From PNAI01 sp035501735 (GTDB lineage Bacteria; Pseudomonadota; Alphaproteobacteria; Rhizobiales; Xanthobacteraceae), in contig DATJVR010000086.1 in the NCBI GenBank assembly GCA_035501735.1, forward strand, positions 167,519-231,518: a stretch of DNA of 64,000 nucleotides, read 5' to 3'. Positions 42,271-51,149 of this stretch are shown piece after piece. Made by a program: the position numbers and the translations under genes. The first letter of the stretch is position 1. Each line of letters opens with the position of its first letter. The notes under the pieces were generated by a model. That model was not told the origin of the DNA. It saw nothing but the letters and a program-made list of their open reading frames with translations, and did no database searches.

Positions 42271-43791
42271 ATGTCGGACAAAGGCGGCAAATCGAACAAG
42301 CTGAAAGCGCGCCTGCCGCGCGGCTTGTCCGACCGCGGCCCGGCCGAGATCGCCGCCACGCGCCGCATGATCGAGCAGATCCGCCAGGTCTACGAGCGCT
42401 ACGGCTTCGACCCGGTCGAGACGCCGGCGATCGAATACACCGACGCGCTCGGCAAATTCCTGCCCGATCAGGATCGGCCGAACGAGGGCGTGTTCTCCTT
42501 CCAGGACGACGACGAGCAATGGTTGAGCCTGCGCTACGACTTGACCGCGCCGCTCGCGCGCTATGTGGCGGAAAATTATCAGAACCTTGCACTGCCCTAC
42601 CGTTCCTATCGCTATGGCTGGGTGTTCCGCAACGAGAAACCCGGCCCCGGCCGCTACCGGCAGTTCATGCAGTTCGATGCCGACACGGTCGGCGCCGCCT
42701 CGATGGCCGCCGATGCCGAGATGTGCATGCTCGCCGCCGACACCATGGAGGCGCTGGGCATTCCGCGCGGCAGCTATGTGGTGAGAGTAAACAACAGGAA
42801 AGTCCTCGACGGCGTCATGGACACTGTCGGTGTAGCACCAGAGAAGCGGCTCGCAGTCCTTCGAGCCATCGACAAATTAGATCGACTTGGCCTCGAAGCC
42901 GTAGAGTCCTTACTTGGATCAGGTCGAGTCGATGAAAGCGGCGATTTTACGAAAGGCGCCAACTTAACAAATGAAGCAATTGAAGCACTTAGCTCCTTGG
43001 TCCAATCCCCAATTTTGTCACTGGTGGATGAAACCAACCAATCCATGATTGAGCATTTAGAGAACAACTCGAAATTTCGAATTAATAAGCAATTCGTTTC
43101 GGGCCTTGATGAGCTCAAACAGATCGCAGAAGTCGCGGAAGGTGCTGGATACAAGCCAGATCGAATTTTGATCAATCCCTCCGTCGTCCGCGGCCTCGAG
43201 TACTACACCGGCCCGGTCTACGAAGTGGAACTCCTGCTCGATACCAAGGATGAGAAAGGCCGGCCCGTCCGTTTCGGCTCGGTCGGCGGCGGCGGGCGCT
43301 ACGATGGATTGGTGTCTCGCTTCCGCGGCGAGCCGGTGCCGGCGACCGGCTTTTCCATCGGCGTCTCGCGCTTGCTCGCCGCACTCGAGCACCTTGGCAA
43401 GATCGGCACCAAACCCGCGCCCGGCCCCGTCGTCGTCACGGTGTTCGACCGCGAGCGTGTCGCCGACTACCAGAAATTCGTCGCGTCCCTTCGCAACGCC
43501 GACATCCGCGCCGAGCTCTACCTCGGCAATCCCAAGCACAGCGTCGGCCAGCAATTGAAATACGCCGACCGCCGCGGCGCGCCTTGCGCCATCATCCAGG
43601 GCGGCGACGAAAAGACCAAAGGCGTCGTGCAGGTAAAGGACCTCATCCTCGGCGCCGAGCTTGCCAAGCTCGAAAAGGGCCGCGAGGAACATCTGAAGAA
43701 GCAAGCCGAGGCCCAGCGTGAGGTGCCGGAGGCCGACCTCGTCGCCGCCGTCCGCGCCGTGCTCGCCCGCCACGGCGTGAAGTGGGACTGA
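42271..43791 (+). CDS. hisS: Histidyl-tRNA synthetase
   Basis: A 506-residue class II synthetase. Motif 2 lies in YRYGWVFRNEKPGPGRYRQFMQFD, the histidine A loop in GLEYYTGPVYEVEL, and motif 3 in the GFSIGVSRLL region; the C-terminal anticodon-binding domain (VVVTVFDRER) follows. It loads tRNA-His. A composition shift is seen in the middle: 42780-43190 is A+T-richer and uses other codons than the rest of the gene. It heads the hisS-hisZ-hisG gene set. Confidence 0.96.
   Translation: MSDKGGKSNKLKARLPRGLSDRGPAEIAATRRMIEQIRQVYERYGFDPVETPAIEYTDALGKFLPDQDRPNEGVFSFQDDDEQWLSLRYDLTAPLARYVAENYQNLALPYRSYRYGWVFRNEKPGPGRYRQFMQFDADTVGAASMAADAEMCMLAADTMEALGIPRGSYVVRVNNRKVLDGVMDTVGVAPEKRLAVLRAIDKLDRLGLEAVESLLGSGRVDESGDFTKGANLTNEAIEALSSLVQSPILSLVDETNQSMIEHLENNSKFRINKQFVSGLDELKQIAEVAEGAGYKPDRILINPSVVRGLEYYTGPVYEVELLLDTKDEKGRPVRFGSVGGGGRYDGLVSRFRGEPVPATGFSIGVSRLLAALEHLGKIGTKPAPGPVVVTVFDRERVADYQKFVASLRNADIRAELYLGNPKHSVGQQLKYADRRGAPCAIIQGGDEKTKGVVQVKDLILGAELAKLEKGREEHLKKQAEAQREVPEADLVAAVRAVLARHGVKWD
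42780..43190 (+). other. Low-G+C codon patch inside hisS
   Basis: The flanks of hisS use GC-ending codons almost exclusively. This interior stretch has many A/T-ending codons (for example AAC TTA ACA AAT GAA GCA ATT, and CGA ATT AAT AAG CAA), then returns to GC-rich usage at about 43190 near the VVRGLEYYTG motif. It encodes the insertion-domain part between motif 2 and the histidine loop. The frame is intact. Confidence 0.8.
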
Positions 43792-43814
43792 AGCCTTCCG
43801 GTGGCCCGGTCGAG

Positions 43815-43836
43815 GCCGATTTCCTGAGAAATCGGC
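43815..43836 (+). promoter_or_regulatory. Perfect hairpin between hisS and hisZ
   Basis: GCCGATTTC and GAAATCGGC form a 9-bp stem around a CTGA loop, 24 bp after the hisS stop. No T-run follows, so it is not a standard terminator; it may be an attenuating or processing structure. A second shorter palindrome (CGGCATGCCG) overlaps its right arm. The rest of the 187-bp gap has no gene. Confidence 0.5.
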
Positions 43837-43977
43837 ATGCCGAAATGTGATATTAACCCGCGGGTGACCAAAGAGCGCAGCAAACGCCGCCCCTGGTCCC
43901 GCTGTCGTCGAATGCTTAAGAATACCGTGCTAAATCGCCGCAAAACGCGCAAAAGGCGCGGTGGGACGGCGTAACAC

Positions 43978-45123
43978 ATGACCTCCGCGACGAACACATT
44001 GCAGCCCGATACACGGGCCGAGGCGCTCGTGGCTGCCTACGAGCGCGCCGGCTATCGGCGCACGGCGCCCGCCATCCTGCAGCCGGCTGAGCCGTTCCTT
44101 GATCTTTCCGGCGAGGACATCCGCCGGCGCATGTATCTGACCACCGACGCCGACGGCAACGAACTCTGCCTGCGGCCCGATCTGACGATTCCGGTCTCCT
44201 GCGACTACCTGGCGTCTTCGGAAGCCGGCAAGCCGCGCGGCTTCTGTTACCTCGGCCCCGTGTTCCGCGATCGCGGCCCAGCGTCGGCGGAATTCGTTCA
44301 GGCCGGCATCGAATCCTTCGGCCGCACCGACACCGCCGCCGCCGACGCCGAGATGGTGGCGCTCGGCCTCGAAGCCACGAGCCACTACGGTCTCACCGCG
44401 CCGGAAATCCGCATGGGCGACGTCGCGCTGTTCTCCGCGCTGATTGCCGCGCTCGATCTTGCGCCTGGCTGGAAGCGTCGCCTGATCAAGGATTTCAACC
44501 GCAAGTCCAATCTGGCGCACGATCTCGAGCGGCTGACGCTCGCCGCCCACAACAAGCGCGCCGAATACGAAGGCGTGCTGGCCGCGCTCGCGGGCTCCGA
44601 CCCGAAAGCCGCGAAGGCGCTGGTCAGCGATCTGATCTCGATTGCCGGCATCACGACCGTCGGCGGCCGCACCGTTGACGAAATAGCCGAACGTTTCCTC
44701 GAACAGGCGGCGCTCGGCGCCGGAACCGCATTGCCGCAGGAAAAACGCGCGCTGATCGAGCGTTTCCTTGCGATCTCCGGCAATCCGGACGAAGCGGCCG
44801 GCGCCCTTCGCGCGCTTGCCGCCGACGCCGATCTTGCGCTGGGGCCCGCGCTCGATCTGCTGGAGACGCGCACCGGTTTTCTCGCCGCCCGCGGCATCGA
44901 TGTCTCGGGCGTGCAATTTTCCACCGGCTTCGGCCGCGGCATCGATTACTACACTGGCGTCGTCTTCGAATTGCACGATCCGGCCACCCGCGTTGTCGGC
45001 CAACTGGTTGCCGGCGGACGCTACGACGGCCTGCTGATGCGGCTCGGCGCGACGGCCCCGATCCCGGCTGTCGGATTTGCGGCCTGGATTGAGCGCATCG
45101 CAGCCTGCGGGGAAGTGGCATGA
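43978..45123 (+). CDS. hisZ: ATP phosphoribosyltransferase regulatory subunit
   Basis: A 381-residue paralogue of HisS that lacks aminoacylation activity and regulates HisG in the first step of histidine synthesis. It has the class II core (YLTTDADGNELCLRPDLTIPV, RGFCYLGPVFRDRGP, FGRGIDYYTGVVFELHD), but no C-terminal anticodon-binding domain. The ATG at 43978 follows a GGGACGG. It overlaps hisG by 4 nt (ATGA), so HisZ and HisG are co-translated. Confidence 0.93.
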   Translation: MTSATNTLQPDTRAEALVAAYERAGYRRTAPAILQPAEPFLDLSGEDIRRRMYLTTDADGNELCLRPDLTIPVSCDYLASSEAGKPRGFCYLGPVFRDRGPASAEFVQAGIESFGRTDTAAADAEMVALGLEATSHYGLTAPEIRMGDVALFSALIAALDLAPGWKRRLIKDFNRKSNLAHDLERLTLAAHNKRAEYEGVLAALAGSDPKAAKALVSDLISIAGITTVGGRTVDEIAERFLEQAALGAGTALPQEKRALIERFLAISGNPDEAAGALRALAADADLALGPALDLLETRTGFLAARGIDVSGVQFSTGFGRGIDYYTGVVFELHDPATRVVGQLVAGGRYDGLLMRLGATAPIPAVGFAAWIERIAACGEVA

Positions 45124-46112
45124 GCACGCCGTTCGTCATTGCCGTTCCCTCGAAAGGCCGCCTGCAGGAGAATTGCGAGGACTTTTTCGCGCGCGCCGGT
45201 CTCCCGCTCGTCAAGCCGCGCGGCGCGCGCGAATATCGCGGCACCATCGCCGAATTGCCCGGCGTGGAAGTGAGCTATCTTTCGTCAACCGAAATCGCGA
45301 GCCAGCTCGCCCAGGGCATGGCGCATCTGGGTGTCACCGGCGAAGATCTGGTGCGCGAGCTGATTCCGCGCGCCGAGGCGCGTGTGGTCTTGCTCGAGCC
45401 GCTCGGCTTCGGCCATGCCAACGTCGTGGTGGCGGTGCCGCAGTCCTGGATCGACGTATCGATCATGGCCGATCTCGACGATGTCGCGACCGCGTTCCGG
45501 CTGCGGCACGGCCGCAAGATGCGCGTGGCGACCAAATACGTGAATCTCACACGCGATTTTTTCACGCATCACGGCATCGTCGATTACCGCATTGTCGAGA
45601 GCGCCGGCGCGACCGAAGGCGCGCCCGCCGCCAATACCGCCGAGTTGATTGTTGACATCACGACCTCCGGCGCGACGCTCGCCGCCAACGGTCTCAAGGT
45701 GATCGACGACGGGGTGATCTTACGCTCGCAGGCCAATCTCGTTGCCGCGCGCACGGCGGTCTGGGATCGCAGTGCGCGCGCCATTGCGCGCGCCATTCTC
45801 GACCGCATGGTGGCGCAGGCGCGGGCGCATTCGTACCGCGAGGTGCGCGCGCGTTTCCCTGGCTGCGATGACAGCGTTCTTTCTCAGGCCCGGAGCGATT
45901 TTGCCGTGGTGGCGCCATTCGGCGGGCCGACGTCCTCAGGCATGCTTACGCTGCATTGCCCGCCGGGCGAGGTTTATGGACTCACGCGTTTCCTGCAATC
46001 GAAGGGCGCTGACGGCGTCACCGTGGCTCAAATCGATTATGTATTTTCGCCGGTAAATCCGCTCTACGCCAAGCTCGAAGCCGCGCTGGCGGAGCAGGGC
46101 GCGGACGCATGA
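45120..46112 (+). CDS. hisG: ATP phosphoribosyltransferase catalytic subunit
   Basis: A 330-residue HisG that condenses ATP and PRPP. N-terminal VIAVPSKGRLQENCEDFF, EVSYLSSTEIASQLAQGMAHLGVTGEDL, and the PRPP-binding DITTSGATLAANGLKVI are all present. HisZ-dependent HisG proteins are usually short (about 210-230 residues), whereas this has a further C-terminal region of about 100 residues (VVAPFGGPTSSGMLTLHCPPG...). So it combines a HisZ partner with an extended C-terminus, which I believe is usual in the Bradyrhizobium lineage. Starts 4 nt inside hisZ. Confidence 0.92.
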   Translation: MSTPFVIAVPSKGRLQENCEDFFARAGLPLVKPRGAREYRGTIAELPGVEVSYLSSTEIASQLAQGMAHLGVTGEDLVRELIPRAEARVVLLEPLGFGHANVVVAVPQSWIDVSIMADLDDVATAFRLRHGRKMRVATKYVNLTRDFFTHHGIVDYRIVESAGATEGAPAANTAELIVDITTSGATLAANGLKVIDDGVILRSQANLVAARTAVWDRSARAIARAILDRMVAQARAHSYREVRARFPGCDDSVLSQARSDFAVVAPFGGPTSSGMLTLHCPPGEVYGLTRFLQSKGADGVTVAQIDYVFSPVNPLYAKLEAALAEQGADA

Positions 46113-46118
46113 TCCTGC

Positions 46119-47273
46119 TCACTGCATTCCACGCGGCCGAAGTTTCGCCGGCAGCCGGCGAAGCTCCTGTCCGATCATACGTTTGGCGCGGCGCAGCATC
46201 GCGAAAACCTTGCCGATCGGGCTTAACCCCTGGACCAGCAGGTAAAGATAACTCTCGGTGCTGCCGAACCTGCGTTTGTAGATATCGTTTCCGATAGTGA
46301 AGTCGAAATAATCGCTGCCGTATTCGATCTGATCGGTGATGGCGTAATCGATTGCTACCGTGCCGGGCGATCTCGCGCGCCAACGGCCGACTTCGAACCC
46401 GTGCTTCAGCAGGTAAAAGCGCCCACGAAAATTCACCCCAAAGATGGACGCGGCAATCTCGTCGCCGATTTTGAGCGCTGACAGGGTGCACAGTCGCTTG
46501 CTCCAGTTACCGAAGATCACGGTCTCGTGGAAACGCAAAAACGCAGGATCGCTCAAGTTATCCTGGTGCCGCCACCGTATCCATCGCTGCCGTCGCAACA
46601 CGTCGAAAATTTCACGCCCTTGCGCCTCCGTATTGGCGCGCACATACCGCACCCGGCCTTCCCTCTCGAGGTAGCGGCGCGCCTGGCGGAACCGCTTGCG
46701 CATTCCGGAAGTGAGCAACTTCTCATACGCGCTCCGAGTCTTTGGCAGTTCAAATCCCCACGTGCGCGTGTTCATGCGCCTTGATCCGGCCAGCCGCATC
46801 ATGGGATTCGGTCGATCTCCAATCTTCTCGGGCATCTTTTCCAAACTGATGACATCCGCCCGAGGCAAGGCCCGGACGATTTCGTCCCAGAGTGCCGCGA
46901 ACTCCGCTTCACCAGGATTAAACTGCGCGGCGAGCAGGGGGGCGTTGTAATCGCAGACGTGGCAGTCAGGAAATCTGATGGTGGTGATCCCACGCTCGCG
47001 CCGTGAACAAAGCGGCAGCAGCATCATAGGACGGCCGGAATTCTCTTCGCGCACCGTCACGAACAGGGGCGAGATCCCGAGTGCAGGCGCGATGATGCGA
47101 TACCATGGCAGTAGCCACGACTGCGACTGAAAGAACGTCAGCCCGCCGTTTGTCTCGAGCTCGCGCCATTGCGGGTCGACCGCCGTAACATCGAAATCGA
47201 CGGTAATGGCGTAACGGTGTTTTGCCGTTGCGTCCCTGAATTGTCGCTCTTTGAATTGATATGCGTGCGCCAT
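46119..47273 (-). CDS. GNAT/BioF2-like acyltransferase (FemAB/CelD type)
   Basis: A 384-residue cytosolic protein with the double-GNAT fold of the BioF2-like (CelD) family: FFQSQSWLLPWYRI, LMPL-like MMLLPLCSRRERGI, FELPKTRSAYEKLL, RKRFRQARRYLEREG, and the final GTVAIDYAITDQIEYGSDYFDFTIGNDIYKRRFG. Members are often found next to polysaccharide or capsule genes and acylate sugars or amino acids. Here it lies near GtrA, GT2 and HpnK genes. The start is the ATG at 47273 (a GTG lies one codon earlier). The 243 bp upstream (47274-47516) has no gene. Confidence 0.85.
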   Translation of the reverse strand: MAHAYQFKERQFRDATAKHRYAITVDFDVTAVDPQWRELETNGGLTFFQSQSWLLPWYRIIAPALGISPLFVTVREENSGRPMMLLPLCSRRERGITTIRFPDCHVCDYNAPLLAAQFNPGEAEFAALWDEIVRALPRADVISLEKMPEKIGDRPNPMMRLAGSRRMNTRTWGFELPKTRSAYEKLLTSGMRKRFRQARRYLEREGRVRYVRANTEAQGREIFDVLRRQRWIRWRHQDNLSDPAFLRFHETVIFGNWSKRLCTLSALKIGDEIAASIFGVNFRGRFYLLKHGFEVGRWRARSPGTVAIDYAITDQIEYGSDYFDFTIGNDIYKRRFGSTESYLYLLVQGLSPIGKVFAMLRRAKRMIGQELRRLPAKLRPRGMQ

Positions 47274-47516
47274 CACGACCCAACAAGCGCGCTGGATGAG
47301 GGATGCAATACCAATATTTGGCGCGTCACCGTTATAATCGTAACGGTGCTACACGCGCATGCTAGGGAAACCACGCCAGGTCCCTCGAACGCCCCCTCGA
47401 CACGAAATTTGCGTGAGTTGGGTCTAGGCGTCAATGATGAAACGGATGTTTCACCGGCCTGAGACAAAATTGCCGCAGTTGACCCCTGCGGTTTGTCCGG
47501 TCCGCGGTACCGCAAT

Positions 47517-48032
47517 CTAACCTTTTCGCGCTCCGGGCCGGAACACCACGAAATGTGACAAAGAAAAGTTGACCACAAAACCCACCAAAATCGCGATCAA
47601 TTTTGCCGCCCACACCGGCACGAATTGCACTGCGATAACCACGGCCGTCGTATTGGCGACGACGCCCGCGACCCCGGAAGCCACGAACGTTCCATAGTCG
47701 CGCCACCGCAATTGCCGCCCGGATTCCACCGCGAAGGTGGTGAACGAGTTCATCACGTAGGAACCGGACACCGCCACGAACCAGGCAATCAAATTGGCCG
47801 GCACCAGAATCCAGGTTCCCGCATCCAAGCATTTGCACGTCGCGGTGACCGTCTCGGCCAGCGCCAGCGCACCGGTCGACGCAAGCAGGAGCGAGCGCGC
47901 CAGGAAGAACACGCCGAAATCGACCGTCGCGTTGATCACTCCGACGAATGCGAAACTGACGGCCTTGAGCACGACTGTGCGCTCATGCCATGCGGTGACG
48001 ATCTTGTCCGCAATGTTGCGCAGGAGAATCAT
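47517..48032 (-). CDS. GtrA-family membrane protein
   Basis: A 171-residue protein with four hydrophobic segments, the GtrA layout: AVSFAFVGVINATVDFGVFFL, LVPANLIAWFVAVSGSYVMNSFTTF, and TAVVIAVQFVPVWAAKLIAILVGFVVNFSLSHFVVF. GtrA proteins are proposed flippases for polyprenyl-linked sugars in lipopolysaccharide or teichoic-acid glucosylation. An extra hydrophilic cysteine-containing loop (ATCKCLDAGTW) sits between the first two segments. It is divergent from the GT2 gene (48187), a common partner. Confidence 0.88.
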   Translation of the reverse strand: MILLRNIADKIVTAWHERTVVLKAVSFAFVGVINATVDFGVFFLARSLLLASTGALALAETVTATCKCLDAGTWILVPANLIAWFVAVSGSYVMNSFTTFAVESGRQLRWRDYGTFVASGVAGVVANTTAVVIAVQFVPVWAAKLIAILVGFVVNFSLSHFVVFRPGARKG

Positions 48033-48186
48033 GCCCGGTCCCGCTTACCCTTTTTCCCTGCGCCCGCAAAGCAGAGAAGCGAGAGTCAGCTAAAATGTTG
48101 AAAGAATTTGGCATTCGCCCGGTCGGGAGGCCGCGACATCGCCATGCTGTTGCGCTATAGATCAACTCTGAGAGAGCGCTTTGACG

Positions 48187-49233
48187 ATGACGGGTATAAC
48201 AACCGGCCGAGACCGCAGTGCTGACGGCGCACCGGCGCGCTCCGGAGCCGGGCTGTCGATTGTCGTGCCCCTGCTCAATGAGGCCGCTGGTCTTGTGCGC
48301 TTTCATGATCGTTTGATCGAGGTGGCGCGCACTTTGCGGCAAACGCGCGGACTCCACTGCGAAGTCGTCTACGTCGATGACGGCAGCCGTGATGAAACCT
48401 TTGCCATTGCGCGCGCGCTGCCGGCTGACGCAATTGACGTTCAGGTGCTCTCGCTGTCGCGTAATTTCGGCAAGGAAGCGGCGCTGATGGCGGGTCTTGA
48501 CCATGCCCGGCTGGGTGGCGTGCTGTTCATGGACGGCGATGGCCAGCATCCGCCAAGCCTGATCGAGACGCTGGTCGGTCATTGGCTCGATGGCGGCTAC
48601 GACGTGGTCTACACCGCCAAGGCCCACCGCGAAAATGAGACCGCCCTCCGCCGTTTTGCCGTCAAGGTCTTCTATGCGGTCATCAATTGGGGTGCCCGGC
48701 AGAAAATTCCCGAGGATGCCGGCGATTTCCGCCTGCTTTCGCCGCGTGCCGCCGATGCCTTGCGTCAGCTCCCCGAGCGTAACCGCTTCTTCAAGGGCCT
48801 CGCGAGCTGGATCGGTTTCCGCCAAATCCGCGTCGATTATGAGCCGGCCGAACGTGCGCACGGCAGCACAAGCTGGAATGTCAGCGGATTGATCGGGCTC
48901 TCGATCGAGGGGCTGACGTCCTTCTCGATCGCGCCGCTGCGGCTCGCAAGCCTGCTTGGTCTGCTGCTTGCGGCGAGCGCATTGATATTCGGCGTGTCCA
49001 TGCTGCTCGAAGCCTTCTTCTACGGCGTGTCGGTGCCCGGCTACCCGTCGGTAGTGGTGGGCGTGATGGTGATTGGCGGCGTGCAGCTGATCATGATCGG
49101 AGTCTTGGGCGAATACATCGGCAAGATTCTCTCCGAGCTGAAAGCGCGCCCGGTTTATTTCGTCGCCGAACACAGCATCAAGAGCGCGCAGGACCGCGCC
49201 GATGCCGCGCCCTCGCGAACGGCGGCGGAATGA
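48187..49233 (+). CDS. Family 2 glycosyltransferase (GtrB/dolichol-P-mannose synthase-like)
   Basis: A 348-residue membrane-bound glycosyltransferase. Visible: LSIVVPLLNEAAGLVRFHDRL, YVDDGSRDETFA (nucleotide-sugar DxD-type region), NFGKEAALMAGLDHA, FMDGDGQHPP with the DxD equivalent, and two C-terminal hydrophobic helices (LRLASLLGLLLAASALIFG and VVVGVMVIGGVQLIMIGVLGEYIGKI). This is the GtrB/ArnC-type layout. It would make a polyprenyl-phosphate sugar that GtrA flips. A TTG two codons earlier is possible. It overlaps the HpnK-like gene by 4 nt. Confidence 0.92.
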   Translation: MTGITTGRDRSADGAPARSGAGLSIVVPLLNEAAGLVRFHDRLIEVARTLRQTRGLHCEVVYVDDGSRDETFAIARALPADAIDVQVLSLSRNFGKEAALMAGLDHARLGGVLFMDGDGQHPPSLIETLVGHWLDGGYDVVYTAKAHRENETALRRFAVKVFYAVINWGARQKIPEDAGDFRLLSPRAADALRQLPERNRFFKGLASWIGFRQIRVDYEPAERAHGSTSWNVSGLIGLSIEGLTSFSIAPLRLASLLGLLLAASALIFGVSMLLEAFFYGVSVPGYPSVVVGVMVIGGVQLIMIGVLGEYIGKILSELKARPVYFVAEHSIKSAQDRADAAPSRTAAE

Positions 49234-50063
49234 GCGGCGCGCGCATCTGGCTGTGCGCCGACGATTACGGCATCTCCACCTCGGTCAACATTGCGATCCG
49301 CGATCTGATCGCGCGCCGGCGCATCAATGCCACGTCGGTGATGGTGGTCGCGCCGAGTTTCAATGACTCGGAAGCGAAATCGCTAGCGGCATTGAAGGCA
49401 ACAACCCGTGCGGCAATCGGCTTGCACGTGACGCTGACCGCGCCGTTCAAGCCGCTCAGCAAAAATTTCGAACTGCTATCGGAGGGCGCCTTCCCGACGC
49501 TGCTGGTGGTGTTGGTGGGTTCATATTTGCGCAAATTTCGCCTCGAGCAATTGGTCGCCGAGATCACCGCCCAGGTCGACGCTTTCATCGCAGCCTTTGG
49601 CCGCGCGCCGGATTTCATCGACGGCCACCAGCACGTGCAGCTTTTCCCGCAAGTGCGGGACGCGCTGCTCACGGTTGCCAAGTCCAAGGCGCCGCTCGCC
49701 TGGGTTCGGCAATGCGGACGGATATTGCCGCTCTCGAAACGCTTCTCTGATCCCAAGGGACTGCTGCTTGACGTCTTGAGCCGTGGTTTCCTGTCCCGTG
49801 CCCGGCAACTCGGCGTGCGCACCAATCCGGCGTTTGCCGGCACCTACGATTTTGCCGGCAACGCGAACTTCGCTGAAATATTTCCCGCCTTCCTCGACGG
49901 CTTGCCCGACAATGGCCTCGTCATGTGTCATCCCGGACATGTCGACGATGAACTCAGGCGCCTCGATCCGCTGACCACAGAGCGCGAGCGGGAATATGCC
50001 TATTTCGCCGACGATGGTTTTCCGGCGGTGCTGGCAGCCCGCGGCATGACGCTCGCCCAATGA
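49230..50063 (+). CDS. ChbG/HpnK-family carbohydrate deacetylase
   Basis: A 277-residue deacetylase of the ChbG/HpnK (YdjC) family. It has the metal aspartate pair in LCADDYG, GLHVTLTAP, the FIDGHQHVQLFPQV metal-binding His motif and the final CHPGHVDDEL. The same family includes HpnK, linked to hopanoid side-chain synthesis. Co-expressed with the GT2 gene (ATGA overlap), so it probably deacetylates an N-acetyl sugar on a membrane lipid; a role in hopanoid glycosides is inference. Confidence 0.87.
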   Translation: MSGARIWLCADDYGISTSVNIAIRDLIARRRINATSVMVVAPSFNDSEAKSLAALKATTRAAIGLHVTLTAPFKPLSKNFELLSEGAFPTLLVVLVGSYLRKFRLEQLVAEITAQVDAFIAAFGRAPDFIDGHQHVQLFPQVRDALLTVAKSKAPLAWVRQCGRILPLSKRFSDPKGLLLDVLSRGFLSRARQLGVRTNPAFAGTYDFAGNANFAEIFPAFLDGLPDNGLVMCHPGHVDDELRRLDPLTTEREREYAYFADDGFPAVLAARGMTLAQ

Positions 50064-50091
50064 AAAGGCCGCCGATGCGGCGGCCTTTTTT
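50063..50091. terminator. Rho-independent terminator after the HpnK-like gene
   Basis: AAAAGGCCGCC-GATGC-GGCGGCCTTTTTT, a 9-bp GC-rich stem with A-run and T-run on either side, starting right at the stop codon. It is symmetric, so it can end both the plus-strand operon and the convergent L,D-transpeptidase gene. Confidence 0.9.
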
Positions 50092-50110
50092 CATCCGTTG
50101 CGCGGCGGCT

Positions 50111-50878
50111 TCAGATCACCACCACCTTGGTGCCGAGCTTCACGCGCTCGTAAAGATCTATCACGTCTTCGTTGCGCATGCGGATGCAGCCGGACGACAC
50201 GGCCTGCCCGATCGTCCACGGCTCGTTGGAGCCATGAATGCGGTAGAGCGTCGAGCCGAGATAGATCGCGCGCGCGCCGAGCGGATTTTCCGGACCGCCC
50301 GCCATGAAGTGCGGCAGGTCCGGTCGCCGCTGCAGCATCTCCTCGGGCGGAATCCAGTCCGGCCATTCGCGCTTGCCAGAGACCTGCTTCACGCCGGCCC
50401 AGGTGAAGCCCGGCCGCCCGACGCCGATGCCGTAGCGCATGGCATGGCCACCCCCTTGCACCAAATAGAGAAATCTATGGCGCGTATCGATGATGATGGT
50501 TCCGGCCTTTTCCGGCCCGTTGTAGTCGACGGGCTGCGGAAGGAATTTCGAATCAAGCGGGCGGTGTTGGTCATCTCCATCCGGGTCCGCATCCGGGGTG
50601 ATTGCCGCGTCGCCTTCCGCAGGATTCTGGAACAGCGGCGGCACTGGCGGTCGTAACCCGCCGAACAGGAATTCGAACAGATTTTGTGGGCCCGAATTGG
50701 TCGGCTCATACGACTCGGTCGGGTTGACCGACACCGGCTGCGGCGCTGTTGCGTTTCGCGGCTGGGTGAACGTCGTCTGATCGAGATTGAGCGGCGAACT
50801 CTGGGCAAATGCAGGACCGGCGCCGAGGAGGCTCGCGATGAAGACGAAGAAGACGAGACGCTGTGTTGACATACTCAC
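50111..50878 (-). CDS. L,D-transpeptidase (YkuD family)
   Basis: A 255-residue exported enzyme (signal peptide LVFFVFIASLLGAGPAFA). It has the YkuD catalytic site: YRIHGSNEPW, then AVSSGCIRMRNEDVIDLY with the nucleophilic cysteine. After a Pro-rich linker the catalytic domain starts near IIIDTRHRFLYLVQGG. It forms 3-3 cross-links in peptidoglycan or anchors proteins to it. Upstream sequence (50879-51149, toward cheZ) has no gene. Confidence 0.93.
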   Translation of the reverse strand: MSMSTQRLVFFVFIASLLGAGPAFAQSSPLNLDQTTFTQPRNATAPQPVSVNPTESYEPTNSGPQNLFEFLFGGLRPPVPPLFQNPAEGDAAITPDADPDGDDQHRPLDSKFLPQPVDYNGPEKAGTIIIDTRHRFLYLVQGGGHAMRYGIGVGRPGFTWAGVKQVSGKREWPDWIPPEEMLQRRPDLPHFMAGGPENPLGARAIYLGSTLYRIHGSNEPWTIGQAVSSGCIRMRNEDVIDLYERVKLGTKVVVI

Positions 50879-51149
50879 ACTCGTTCTGACTCGTTCGCAC
50901 TGCGCTCCCGTCCTGCGATGCTAACCGACTCTGTCGGGCCGACTCGTAAAAGCCGGCATTCGCATTTTAGGGACGAGGAACTTCCGCGTAGTTCGCCGAT
51001 TTACGGTTTATTTTCGGTGAACGAGGCGATCGGCAAAATCGCGTTATGGTAAATGGAAGGTTGCTTTGCACCGACGCTTATGTCGCTAACGTCCGTGAAC
51101 CGGCCATTAAGCGCCACGTTTTACAACCCACGCTGACGTGGGGACTGGG

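Noticed and set aside
48000..49173. A 396-codon minus-strand frame opposite the GT2 gene
   Set aside because: Antisense shadow; the plus strand has clear glycosyltransferase motifs.
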